DNA of 64,000 nt, from positions 1-64,000 of the forward strand of contig NZ_JQKB01000007.1 of assembly GCF_000745835.1 (NCBI RefSeq). The letters are read 5' to 3'. The translations under genes and the position numbers were made by a program. The DNA comes from Belnapia moabensis DSM 16746 (GTDB taxonomy: Bacteria; Pseudomonadota; Alphaproteobacteria; Acetobacterales; Acetobacteraceae). Every line of letters starts with the position of its first letter. The first letter of the stretch is position 1. The notes beneath the pieces were generated by a model. It saw nothing but the letters and a program-made list of their open reading frames with translations, ran no database searches and was not told the DNA's origin. Below are positions 7,274-15,020 of this stretch, in pieces.

Positions 7274-8920
7274 ATGTCCAACACGACGCTCGCCGAGACA
7301 GGCCATGCACTAGCGACCTCCGCCGGCTTCGACTATGATGCCCTCGTCATCGGCGCCGGCATGTCGGGCATGTACCAGCTGATCCGGCTCCGCCAGCTCG
7401 GGCTGCGGGCCAGGGTCTTCGAGGCCGGGACGGGTGTCGGCGGCACCTGGTACTGGAACCGCTATCCCGGCGCCCGCTTCGACTCCGAGAGCTATTCCTA
7501 CGGCTATTCCTTTGACGAGGAATTGCTGCAAGAGTGGAACTGGTCGGAGCATTTCGCCCCGCAGCCGGAGACGCTGCGCTACCTGAACCGCGTCGCCGAC
7601 AAGTACGACCTTCACCGCGACATCCAGTTCGAGGCCCGCGTCGCCAGCGCCTGGTATGACGACGCGACGCGCGGCTGGACCGTCACGCTGGAGGATGGCA
7701 GCCGGTACCGCTCGCGCTTCCTCATCACCGCCATCGGCGTGCTCTCGACACCGACCCTGCCGCGGATCGAGGGCATCGACAGCTTCCGGGGCCAATCCTG
7801 GCACACGGCGCGCTGGCCGAAGGAGCCGGTGGATTTCACCGGCAAGCGGGTCGCCGTGATCGGCACCGGCGCCACGGGCGTGCAGACCATCCAGGAGGTG
7901 GCGAAGACCGCGGCGCACCTCACTATCTTCCAGCGCACGCCCAACTGGTGCGCACCGCTGCACAACCGGCCGATCACCGAGGAGGAGCAGCAGCGCATCA
8001 AGGCCAGCTACCCGGAGATCTTCCGCCGCTGCCAGGAAACCTTCTCCTGCTTCCTCCATACCGCCGATCCGCGCGGCACCTTCGAGGTCACGCCCGAGGA
8101 GCGCGAGGCCTTCTACGAGGAGCTCTACGCCTCGCCCGGCTTCGGCATCTGGGTCGGCAATTTCCGCGACATGCTGACCGACCCGGCGGCCAACCGCGAG
8201 ATTTCGGACTTCGTGGCGCGCAAGATCCGTCAAAGGGTGAAGGACCCGAAAGTGGCGGAGATGCTGATCCCGAAGAACCACGGCTTCGGCACCCGCCGCC
8301 TGCCGCTCGAGACGCGGTACTACGAGGTCTACAACCAGGACAACGTCACCCTGGTCGACAGCACGGCAACCCCGATCGAGCGCATTACGCCGGCTGGGAT
8401 CAAGACCAGCGCCACCGAGTACGAGTTCGACATCATCGTCTACGCCACCGGCTTCGACGCGCTCACCGGCGCCTTCGACCGCATCGACATCCGTGGCCAG
8501 GACGGGCGACGGCTGAAGGAGGCCTGGGCGGGCGGGGCGCGGACCTTCATGGGCATGATGGTGGACGGCTTCCCCAACATGCTCATGCTGCTCGGGCCGC
8601 ATACTGCGCTCGGCAATATTCCGCGCAGCATCGAGTACAATGTGGACTGGGTCACCGCCCTGCTGCGCCACATGCAGGAGCATGGCCTGACCCGCGCCGA
8701 TGCACGGCCCGAGGCCGTGCAGGCCTGGGCCGAGCATGTGAAGTCCTGCGCCCAGGGGCTGCTGACCTTCGAGGTCGATTCCTGGATGACGGGCGTCAAC
8801 CGCAATGTCGAAGGCAAGCAGACCCGCACCATTGCCCGCTATGCCGGCAGCGCCCCAGCCTATCGCGCGTGGTGCGACGAGGTAGCCGCCGGCGGCTACC
8901 GGGAGCTGCTGCTGGACTGA
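7274..8920 (+). CDS. Baeyer-Villiger type flavin monooxygenase
   Basis: A 548-residue class B flavoprotein monooxygenase that would use FAD and NADPH to insert oxygen next to a ketone. The FAD-binding GAGMSGMY is near residue 28-35. The type I Baeyer-Villiger fingerprint F-x-G-x3-H-x3-W-P is met exactly by FRGQSWHTARWP, and the NADPH-binding GTGATGVQ follows. C-terminal ATGFDALTG is also typical. Similarity is to cyclohexanone and phenylacetone monooxygenases; the substrate is unknown. AGGAGG lies six bases before the ATG, so expression should be strong. It stands alone and converges on dnaN. Confidence 0.9.
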   Translation: MSNTTLAETGHALATSAGFDYDALVIGAGMSGMYQLIRLRQLGLRARVFEAGTGVGGTWYWNRYPGARFDSESYSYGYSFDEELLQEWNWSEHFAPQPETLRYLNRVADKYDLHRDIQFEARVASAWYDDATRGWTVTLEDGSRYRSRFLITAIGVLSTPTLPRIEGIDSFRGQSWHTARWPKEPVDFTGKRVAVIGTGATGVQTIQEVAKTAAHLTIFQRTPNWCAPLHNRPITEEEQQRIKASYPEIFRRCQETFSCFLHTADPRGTFEVTPEEREAFYEELYASPGFGIWVGNFRDMLTDPAANREISDFVARKIRQRVKDPKVAEMLIPKNHGFGTRRLPLETRYYEVYNQDNVTLVDSTATPIERITPAGIKTSATEYEFDIIVYATGFDALTGAFDRIDIRGQDGRRLKEAWAGGARTFMGMMVDGFPNMLMLLGPHTALGNIPRSIEYNVDWVTALLRHMQEHGLTRADARPEAVQAWAEHVKSCAQGLLTFEVDSWMTGVNRNVEGKQTRTIARYAGSAPAYRAWCDEVAAGGYRELLLD

Positions 8921-8984
8921 TGGCTCATGGTCCGGCCCTTCCGTTCAGGAGCAAGGCCCATGGACGGAAGGAACCGGCGAGCCA
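8921..8984. terminator. Compound inverted repeat filling the FMO/dnaN junction
   Basis: The whole 64-base gap between two convergent genes folds on itself. TGGCTC (8921-8926) pairs with GAGCCA (8979-8984), CCGG (8932-8935) with CCGG (8974-8977), and CCTTCCGT (8937-8944) with ACGGAAGG (8964-8971), giving 18 base pairs with small internal loops and a 19-base apical loop. There is no long T-run on either side. It is most simply a bidirectional transcription terminator. Confidence 0.6.
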
Positions 8985-10112
8985 CTAGACCCGCATCGGC
9001 ATCAGCACATAGAGCGCCTCGGGCTTCGCCGCATCCGTCACCACGGTCGGCGCGCTGCCGTCGGCGAAGCGGAACTCCACCATGTCGGCGATCTGGTCGG
9101 TGATGTCGTTCAGGTAGCGCGCCTGGAAGCCGATCTCGAGCGGCGAGCTGTCGTAGTTCACCACCTCGCCATCCAGCTCCTCCTGCGCCTGCCCCTGCTC
9201 GGCGGAGGAGGCGGAGAGCAGCAGGTGGTTGCGATCGAGCGAGAGCTTCACCGGCCGCGACCGCTCAGAACTGATCGCCGCCACGCGCCCTACTGCCTCG
9301 GCGAAGGCCGATTTCTGCACGCGCAGCACCTTGTCGTTCCCACGTGGGATCACCCGGTCGTATTCCGGGAAGGTGCCGTCGATCAGCTTGCTGGTCAGCT
9401 GCACGGCGCCGATGTCGAAGCGGATCTTAGTATCCGACAGGCGGATGGTGATCTCGTCCTGCGTCTCCTCGGCAAGCTTGCGCAGCTCGTTCACGGTCTT
9501 CCGCGGGATGATGACGCCGGGGATGCCCGCGGCCCCGTCCGGCAGCGGCTCCTCCACGCGGGCCAGCCGGTGGCCGTCCGTGGCGACCGCCCGCAGCACC
9601 GGCGAACCCTCGCTTTCCGTCGCATGCAGGTAGATGCCGTTGAGGTAGTAGCGCGTCTCCTCGGTGCTGATGGCGAAGCGGGTGCGGTCCACCAGCTCCC
9701 GCAGCTGGCCGGCGGAGAGGGCGAACTGGTGCGGCAGCTTGCCCTCGGTCATGGAGGGGAAGTCCTCCACCGGCAGCACCGAGAGGTCCGTGTTGAACCG
9801 CCCGGCGCGGAGCTTCAGCGCCGCATCGCCCCCGGCATGGTCGAGCTCGACCTTGGCGCCTTCGGGCAGCTTACGGACGATCTCGTAGAGGGTCGCCGCC
9901 GGCGCCGTGGTCCGACCGGGCCGGGCCACCTGCACCCCCGGCACCTCCTCGACGACGGCGATCTCCATGTCGGTCGCTGTCAGGCGCAGCAGCCCGTCCT
10001 CGGCGGAGAGCAGGACATTGGCGAGGATGGGGATGGTGTTGCGGCGCTCGACGACGCTCTGCACATGGGCAAGCGCCTTGATGAGGATCGCCCGTTCGAC
10101 CGTGAACTTCAT
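8985..10112 (-). CDS. dnaN: DNA polymerase III beta subunit (sliding clamp)
   Basis: Ring-shaped processivity clamp for the replicative polymerase. The 375-residue length and sequence match the family: MKFTVERAILIKALAHVQSVVERRNTIPILANVLL at the N-terminus is the classic start, and the C-terminus YVLMPMRV is the conserved end that forms part of the peptide-binding groove. It follows dnaA on the same strand with an 85-base gap that has room for its own promoter. No recF follows; the downstream neighbour is a convergent monooxygenase. Confidence 0.97.
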   Translation of the reverse strand: MKFTVERAILIKALAHVQSVVERRNTIPILANVLLSAEDGLLRLTATDMEIAVVEEVPGVQVARPGRTTAPAATLYEIVRKLPEGAKVELDHAGGDAALKLRAGRFNTDLSVLPVEDFPSMTEGKLPHQFALSAGQLRELVDRTRFAISTEETRYYLNGIYLHATESEGSPVLRAVATDGHRLARVEEPLPDGAAGIPGVIIPRKTVNELRKLAEETQDEITIRLSDTKIRFDIGAVQLTSKLIDGTFPEYDRVIPRGNDKVLRVQKSAFAEAVGRVAAISSERSRPVKLSLDRNHLLLSASSAEQGQAQEELDGEVVNYDSSPLEIGFQARYLNDITDQIADMVEFRFADGSAPTVVTDAAKPEALYVLMPMRV

Positions 10113-10197
10113 TTGACCCAGGCTCCCCCGACACCCGAAACGAACTCAGGCTATCATTCTAACAGCCTTGATTCGCAAGGGTAAGCAGGGGTTTCGC

Positions 10198-11610
10198 TCA
10201 GGTCTCCAGCATCTTCCGGAGCAGCGCCACATCCTCGGCGAAGCCGGCATCGGCCTCCATCAGCTCGGCGATGCGGGAGACGGCATGCATCACCGTCGTA
10301 TGGTCCCGGTTGCCGAAGCGCCGGCCGATCTCCGGCAGGCTGCGCTGGGTGAGCTGCTTGGCCAGGTACATCGCCACCTGCCGCGGCCGCGCGACGTTCC
10401 GGGCCCGCCTGGCACTGCTCATGTCGGTCAGGCGGATGTTGTAGTGCTCGGCGACCTTCTTCTGGATCTCCTCGATCGAAACCCGCTTCTCATGCGCGCG
10501 AAGAACGTCGTGCAGCACCTCATGGGCGCTGTCGATGGTGATCGGCCGGCCGAAGAGGTTGGCATGCGCCACCAGCCGGTTCAGCGCCCCCTCTAGTTCG
10601 CGGACATTGGTGGTGATCTTGTTCGCCAGCAATTCCAGCACCTTGGGCGGCACCGCCACCTGCGCCGCCGCAGCCTTGGCCTGTAGGATGGAGAGGCGCA
10701 GCTCATAGGTCGTTGCATGGATGTCGGCGACCATGCCGCAGCCGAGCCGCGTCCGCAGCCGGTCCTCGATTCCCGCCAGGTCGGAGGGCGATTTGTCCGA
10801 GGAGACGATGATCTGCTTGCCCTGATCGACCAGGGCGTTGAAGGTGTGGAAGAATTCCTCCTGCGTATTGTCCTTGCCGATCAGGAATTGCAGGTCGTCG
10901 ATCATCAGCACGTCGACGGCACGCAGCGTCTCCTTGAACTCCATGGTGTTCTGCGAGCGCAGCGCCGCGATGAAGCGGTACATGAATTTCTCGGCGGACA
11001 TGTAGGCGACAGTCCGCTGCGGATCATGCGCGCGGATGGCCCAGGCCGTCGCATGCATCAGATGCGTCTTGCCCAGCCCGACCCCGCCATAGAGGAAAAG
11101 CGGATTGAAGCCGGGAGAGGCCGGCTTCTCCGAGACCCGCCGCGCGCAGGCATGGGCGAATTCGTTCGGCTTGCCGACCACGAAGGTGTCGAAGGTGAAG
11201 CGCGCCTCGAGTGGCACCACCCAATCCGACCGCGGCTCCGGCGCCATGCGCGGCTCCGACGCCCGCGGCGCCAGCGGCTCGGCGAGGCCCCGCCCATCGA
11301 CGCCTGCGCGCTCTTCCGCCCCGGCCATCACCGCCTCGGGCGGCGGGCTGGCGGAGACGCGGACATCGATGCGGCGCACTTCCGGGTATTCCGCCTGCCA
11401 AAGTGCACGCAGCCGGTCGCCGTAATGGCTGTTCACCCAGTCACGCAGAAAGCGGGTGGGGAGGAGGATGACGGCATCCTCCCCTTCCAGCCCGGCGAGC
11501 GTCATCTGCCGCAGCCAGGTGCGGTATTCGACCTCGCCGACTTCTTCGCGCAGGCGGCCACGGATGCGGGCCCAGCCGGCAGCCAACTCTCCGGAAGATT
11601 GGGGGGGCAA
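10198..11610 (-). CDS. dnaA: Chromosomal replication initiator DnaA
   Basis: AAA+ ATPase that opens the replication origin. Visible parts: domain I beginning near WARIRGRLREEVGEVEYRTW, a variable linker, the P-loop GGVGLGKT at about residues 175-182, the Walker B region VLMIDDLQFL, and the domain IV helix-turn-helix with the DNA-binding signature NRDHTTVMHA near the end. I place the start at TTG 11610 (470 residues) because AGGAGG (11620-11625) sits nine bases upstream. A longer reading from TTG 11673 would place that Shine-Dalgarno inside the gene. The order rpsT-dnaA-dnaN is retained. Confidence 0.95.
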   Translation of the reverse strand: MPPQSSGELAAGWARIRGRLREEVGEVEYRTWLRQMTLAGLEGEDAVILLPTRFLRDWVNSHYGDRLRALWQAEYPEVRRIDVRVSASPPPEAVMAGAEERAGVDGRGLAEPLAPRASEPRMAPEPRSDWVVPLEARFTFDTFVVGKPNEFAHACARRVSEKPASPGFNPLFLYGGVGLGKTHLMHATAWAIRAHDPQRTVAYMSAEKFMYRFIAALRSQNTMEFKETLRAVDVLMIDDLQFLIGKDNTQEEFFHTFNALVDQGKQIIVSSDKSPSDLAGIEDRLRTRLGCGMVADIHATTYELRLSILQAKAAAAQVAVPPKVLELLANKITTNVRELEGALNRLVAHANLFGRPITIDSAHEVLHDVLRAHEKRVSIEEIQKKVAEHYNIRLTDMSSARRARNVARPRQVAMYLAKQLTQRSLPEIGRRFGNRDHTTVMHAVSRIAELMEADAGFAEDVALLRKMLET

Positions 11611-11619
11611 GCGGGCCGG

Positions 11620-11625
11620 CCTCCT
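11620..11625 (-). promoter_or_regulatory. Perfect Shine-Dalgarno that decides the dnaA start
   Basis: On the minus strand the bases read AGGAGG, nine bases before a TTG codon (11610-11608). No ATG or GTG lies nearby in frame before domain I. This supports a TTG start for dnaA, a weak codon backed by a strong binding site. Confidence 0.65.
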
Positions 11626-11849
11626 GTTCGATCCATGCGAAAGCCAGCAGTCGCCAGCCGATGGGTCGCGCAAGGGTGCAGAACCTGCGCGGCGGTTTCG
11701 GTTCGGCGCTGCCGGGAGTGTGGATGTCTGGGCCGCACGCCGATCCGACGGGCGGGATGATACAGCGGGCCTAAACGCCGCGACAATAGCAACTTTCGGT
11801 CAGGCGCGAGCGGCAGAATATCGGCTGAATACAAACGACAGCAAACGGG

Positions 11850-11878
11850 TTCCGGCAAAAATTCGTTATTTGCCGGAA
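11850..11878. repeat. Perfect 10-bp inverted repeat between rpsT and dnaA
   Basis: TTCCGGCAAA (11850-11859) and TTTGCCGGAA (11869-11878) are exact inverse complements around a nine-base spacer. It lies 68 bases beyond the rpsT stop and 240 bases before the dnaA start. It could be the rpsT terminator, although no T-run follows on the minus strand, or an operator for dnaA. Confidence 0.55.
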
Positions 11879-11946
11879 TCCGTCATCGATACTGCGTGAA
11901 AATGTCACGCGGATGGTGACGACGCGCCCGCCTCACCGGACCGAAG

Positions 11947-12213
11947 TCAGGCGCCGATCGACTTGATCCGCGCCGAGAGGCGGGAGAGCTTCCGCGCCAC
12001 CGTGTTGCTGTGCAGCACGCCCTTGGTCGCCGCGCGCTGCAGCTCGGGCTGGGCCGACTTGAAGGCTTCCTGCGCCTGGGCCTTGTCGCCCGTCGCGATG
12101 GCCGTCTCCACCTTGCGCAGGAAGGTCCGCACCCGCGAACGCCGCGCACGGTTGCGGATGGTCCGCTTCTCGGTCTGACGGATGCGTTTGCGGGCGGAAG
12201 CCGTGTTCGCCAT
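11947..12213 (-). CDS. rpsT: 30S ribosomal protein S20
   Basis: Binds 16S rRNA in the body of the small ribosomal subunit. The 88-residue, strongly basic chain has the family start [17 protein letters not shown] followed by [16 protein letters not shown], and the conserved C-terminal helix with [17 protein letters not shown]. Length is normal. It lies upstream of dnaA on the same strand, an arrangement common in alphaproteobacteria. It ends 336 bases before dnaA, so the two are probably separate transcripts. Confidence 0.97.
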   Translation of the reverse strand: MANTASARKRIRQTEKRTIRNRARRSRVRTFLRKVETAIATGDKAQAQEAFKSAQPELQRAATKGVLHSNTVARKLSRLSARIKSIGA

Positions 12214-12339
12214 GGGGCTGTATCTTCAACTCAGGCAGGGGTGAAATCAGGTCCGCACGCCCTGGCCGATGGCCTGGGCTGCGCGAGGAAGGGGCTTCTA
12301 ACCCCGCCCCGCGCGCCACGTCAAGCGACGCAAGCCCTT

Positions 12340-13119
12340 CTAGCGATTCTGGAAAGCCGGCTTCCGCTTCTCGGCGAAGGCGGCCATGCCCTCCTTCTGG
12401 TCCTCAGTGGCGAAGAGCGCCTGGAAGGCCCGGCGCTCGAACTTCACCCCTTCGGCCAGCGTCGTCTCGAAGGCGCGGTTGACGGCCTCCTTCGCCACCG
12501 CCACGGCAGGCGCCGAAAGCGTCGCGATCTTCTCGCCGACCTTCACTGCCTCAGCCACCACATCCGCCGTCGGCACGATCCGCGCGACGAGGCCGGAGCG
12601 CTCGGCCTCCTGCGCGTCCATCATCCGCGCGGTCAGCACCAGGTCCATCGCCTTCGCCTTGCCGATGGCCCGCGTCAGCCGCTGCGTGCCGCCCGCGCCG
12701 GGGATGACGCCCAGGTTGATCTCGGGCTGGCCGAATTTGGCATTCTCGGCGGCGATGATCATGTCGCACATCATCGCCAGCTCGCAGCCGCCGCCGAGCG
12801 CATAGCCCGCCACCGCCGCGATCACCGGCTTCTGCACATAGGTGACGGCCTCCCAGCGCTTGCCGATGAAGTCGTCGAGATAGACCGCCGGATAGGTGCG
12901 GGACTGCATCTCCTTGATGTCGGCGCCGGCCGCGAAGGCCTTCTCGCTGCCGGTGATGACGATCGCCGCCACGCCCGGGTCGGCGTCGAAGCCGCGCAGC
13001 GCCTGGCCAAGCTCGTCCATCAACTGGTCGCAGAGGGCGTTGAGCGCCTGCGGCCGGTTGAGGCGGATCAGCGCCACCCGGTCCTGCATCTCGGTCAGGA
13101 TCATCTCGTACTCGGCCAT
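12340..13119 (-). CDS. Enoyl-CoA hydratase
   Basis: Adds water across the double bond of 2-enoyl-CoA in fatty-acid beta-oxidation. The 259-residue crotonase-fold protein has the oxyanion-hole segments [11 protein letters not shown] and [17 protein letters not shown], and the catalytic pair in [14 protein letters not shown]. The start ATG 13119 was chosen because it gives the usual MAEYEMI.. opening; an upstream in-frame start at 13221 would overlap mutM and add a non-conserved stretch. It lies between mutM and rpsT, a position this gene occupies in related genomes. EtfAB and a 3-hydroxyacyl-CoA dehydrogenase are encoded at 25.5-28 kb. Confidence 0.93.
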   Translation of the reverse strand: MAEYEMILTEMQDRVALIRLNRPQALNALCDQLMDELGQALRGFDADPGVAAIVITGSEKAFAAGADIKEMQSRTYPAVYLDDFIGKRWEAVTYVQKPVIAAVAGYALGGGCELAMMCDMIIAAENAKFGQPEINLGVIPGAGGTQRLTRAIGKAKAMDLVLTARMMDAQEAERSGLVARIVPTADVVAEAVKVGEKIATLSAPAVAVAKEAVNRAFETTLAEGVKFERRAFQALFATEDQKEGMAAFAEKRKPAFQNR

Positions 13120-13151
13120 CGGCGCACCCTCCGTCTTGGCGGCGGAGGATA

Positions 13152-13997
13152 TCAGCGTTGCAGCCGCGGGCAATAAAAGCTGGCCCGGCCCGCCTGGACG
13201 ATGCGCCGGATGCCCTCGCACTTCGGCCGGCCAGGGCAGGCCTCGCAGGGCATCCCCTCGCGGTCATAGACCTTGAAGCGCTCCTGGAAGAAGCCAATCC
13301 CCCCATCCGCCTGGACATAGTCCCGCAGCGAGGAGCCGCCGGCCGCGATGCTCTCGTCCAGCACCGCCTTGATCGCCGGCACCAGCCTGACGGTCCGCGC
13401 GCCCGCGACGCTCGCCGCCACCCGCCGCGGCGAGATCCGCGCCCGGTACAGCGCCTCCGACACATAGATATTGCCGAGCCCGGCCACGACCCTCTGGTCG
13501 AGCAGCGCCGCCTTGATCGGCGTCTGCTTCCCCGCCAGAGCGACGCTCAGCACGGCGGGCGAGAAGGCATCCTCCAGCGGCTCCGGCCCCAGCCCCGCCA
13601 GCAGCCTATGACTGTCCTCGCTTGCGGTCGGCACAAGGTCGACACTGCCGAAGCGCCTGGGGTCGACGAAGCCGACGCGGATGCCCTCTTCGGTTTCCAT
13701 GGCGAAATGCTCGTGCAGGACGGGCTCGTTCGGCAGATCCGCGGCGGGCCGTGCCACCATCCGGCCCGACATGCCGAGATGGATCAGCACGGAATCCCCG
13801 CCCGAGATGCGCATCAGCATGTACTTCGCCCGCCGCCGGAACCCCTCCACCCGGCTGCCGGCGAGGCGTGCCGCCAACCCCTCGGGGAAGGGCCAACGCA
13901 TGTCCGGCCGGCTGATCGAGGCCGCCCGGATCACCCGCCCCTCCAGCACCGCGGCCAGGCCGCGCATCACCGTCTCGACTTCGGGCAATTCAGGCAT
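13152..13997 (-). CDS. mutM: Formamidopyrimidine-DNA glycosylase
   Basis: Excises 8-oxoguanine and ring-opened purines and nicks the DNA. The 281-residue chain starts [10 protein letters not shown]: Pro2 is the nucleophile and Glu3 the partner after Met removal, with Lys58 in RRAKYML. The helix-two-turn-helix ([19 protein letters not shown]) is intact. The C-terminal zinc finger is unusual: cysteines at 251, 254, 260 and 276 are present, but the last ligand of the usual CPxC-QR ending is Leu279 (CPRLQR). Zinc binding may use the extra upstream cysteine. Divergent from ubiE with 41 bases between. Confidence 0.95.
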   Translation of the reverse strand: MPELPEVETVMRGLAAVLEGRVIRAASISRPDMRWPFPEGLAARLAGSRVEGFRRRAKYMLMRISGGDSVLIHLGMSGRMVARPAADLPNEPVLHEHFAMETEEGIRVGFVDPRRFGSVDLVPTASEDSHRLLAGLGPEPLEDAFSPAVLSVALAGKQTPIKAALLDQRVVAGLGNIYVSEALYRARISPRRVAASVAGARTVRLVPAIKAVLDESIAAGGSSLRDYVQADGGIGFFQERFKVYDREGMPCEACPGRPKCEGIRRIVQAGRASFYCPRLQR

Positions 13998-14038
13998 AGG
14001 TTCCGCATCGGCTCCGCTGCCCCTATGGTGCGCCCCGC

Positions 14039-14812
14039 ATGACCGAACGCAACACCCCCCCAGGCGGGACCCCTTCCGACGACACCATCGACTTCGGCTT
14101 CCGCGAGGTCCGGCGCGAGGAGAAGGCGGGCATGGTCCGCCAGGTCTTCGACAGCGTGGCGCCCCGCTACGACCTGATGAACGACCTGATGTCGCTCGGC
14201 CTGCACCGGGCCTGGAAGTCGGCCTTCGTCGCCGCCATCGGCGCCTCGCCGCGCGAGGCGCTGCTCGACCTCGCGGGCGGCACCGGCGACATCTCCTTCC
14301 GTGCGCTGGAAGCGGGGGCGGGCCGCGTCATCCTTTCCGACATCAACCCCTCAATGCTCCAGGTGGCGCAGGGGAGGGCGCTGGAGCGCGGCATCGCCGC
14401 CAACCTCATGTTCCTTTGCGCCAATGCCGAGCACCTGCCGCTGCCGGACCGCAGCGTGGAGAAAGTCTCGATCGCCTTCGGCCTGCGCAACTGCACCGAC
14501 AAGCTGGCCGTCCTCCGCGAGGCTCGCCGTGTCCTCCGCCCCGGCGGGCGCTTCCACTGCCTGGAATTCAGCCGGGTCGAGGTCGCGGCGCTGGCCCCGC
14601 TCTACGACGCCTGGTCCTTCCAGGTCCTCCCCCGCCTCGGCGCCCGCATCGCCCGCGATGCCGAGAGCTACCAGTATCTCGCCGAGAGCATCCGCATGTT
14701 CCCCGACCAGGAGAGCCTCGCCGCCATGATGCGCGAGGCGGGGCTGGAGCGCGTGGCGCACCGCAACCTCACGGGTGGCATCGTCGCCATCCATACCGGC
14801 TGGCGGCTGTAA
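14039..14812 (+). CDS. ubiE: Ubiquinone/menaquinone C-methyltransferase
   Basis: S-adenosylmethionine-dependent methyltransferase that methylates the ring carbon in ubiquinone synthesis. The 257-residue protein has the family signature VFDSVAPRYDLMNDLMSLGLHRAWK, the SAM loop LLDLAGGTGDISFRA, the post-loop LSDINPSML, and the downstream FGLRNCTDK and MFPDQESL segments. Length is as expected. It is divergent from mutM across only 41 bases, so the two promoters must overlap. It works in the same pathway as Coq7 at 4.6 kb. A 208-base non-coding stretch with alternative stem-loops follows. Confidence 0.96.
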   Translation: MTERNTPPGGTPSDDTIDFGFREVRREEKAGMVRQVFDSVAPRYDLMNDLMSLGLHRAWKSAFVAAIGASPREALLDLAGGTGDISFRALEAGAGRVILSDINPSMLQVAQGRALERGIAANLMFLCANAEHLPLPDRSVEKVSIAFGLRNCTDKLAVLREARRVLRPGGRFHCLEFSRVEVAALAPLYDAWSFQVLPRLGARIARDAESYQYLAESIRMFPDQESLAAMMREAGLERVAHRNLTGGIVAIHTGWRL

Positions 14813-14852
14813 CTCAGACTGTTCCGTTCCTGCTATCTATTCTGTGAATGAG

Positions 14853-14894
14853 CGGATGAGCGGTCCCGGGAGTTTTCCACTCATCCGGGAACCG
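14853..14894 (+). repeat. Two mutually exclusive stems after ubiE
   Basis: CGGATGAG (14853-14860) pairs perfectly with CTCATCCG (14880-14887). CGGTCCCGG (14861-14869) can instead pair with CCGGGAACCG (14885-14894) with one bulged base. The two 3' arms overlap at 14885-14887, so both stems cannot form fully at once. It may terminate ubiE; it could also act as a conformational switch ahead of the next gene. Confidence 0.4.
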
Positions 14895-14902
14895 CGCCCA
14901 GC

Positions 14903-14924
14903 CAGCATGTTATCTCCCATGCTG
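14903..14924. repeat. 7-bp inverted repeat with A-run
   Basis: CAGCATG (14903-14909) and CATGCTG (14918-14924) flank an eight-base loop and are followed by CACTGC and six A residues. It lies in the AT-rich part of the gap between ubiE and the SH3 gene. An operator or a minus-strand structure are both possible. Confidence 0.35.
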
Positions 14925-15020
14925 CACTGCAAAAAAGAGTAGACGTATACTATACTACGAATGAGGGGGACCCGCCGCCCTCGGGATGCGGGACAGAGCT
15001 GTTAGGGGGCCACTGCACCC

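Larger units (their letters stand above)
11611..11946 (-). other. 336-base non-coding region upstream of dnaA
   Basis: Between the rpsT stop and the dnaA start I see no credible gene. Short frames here have poor composition and no ribosome binding site. The part from about 11760 to 11900 is clearly richer in A and T than the surroundings and contains a perfect inverted repeat (11850-11878). I found no copy of the DnaA box TTATCCACA or its complement. The region must hold the dnaA promoter and possibly the rpsT terminator; an origin function is not supported by boxes I can see. Confidence 0.55.

Noticed and set aside
14941-14960. GTATAC palindrome and TATAC repeats as a promoter -10 for the SH3 gene
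   Set aside because: TATACT resembles a -10 element, but no acceptable -35 lies 16-19 bases upstream, so I did not annotate a promoter.
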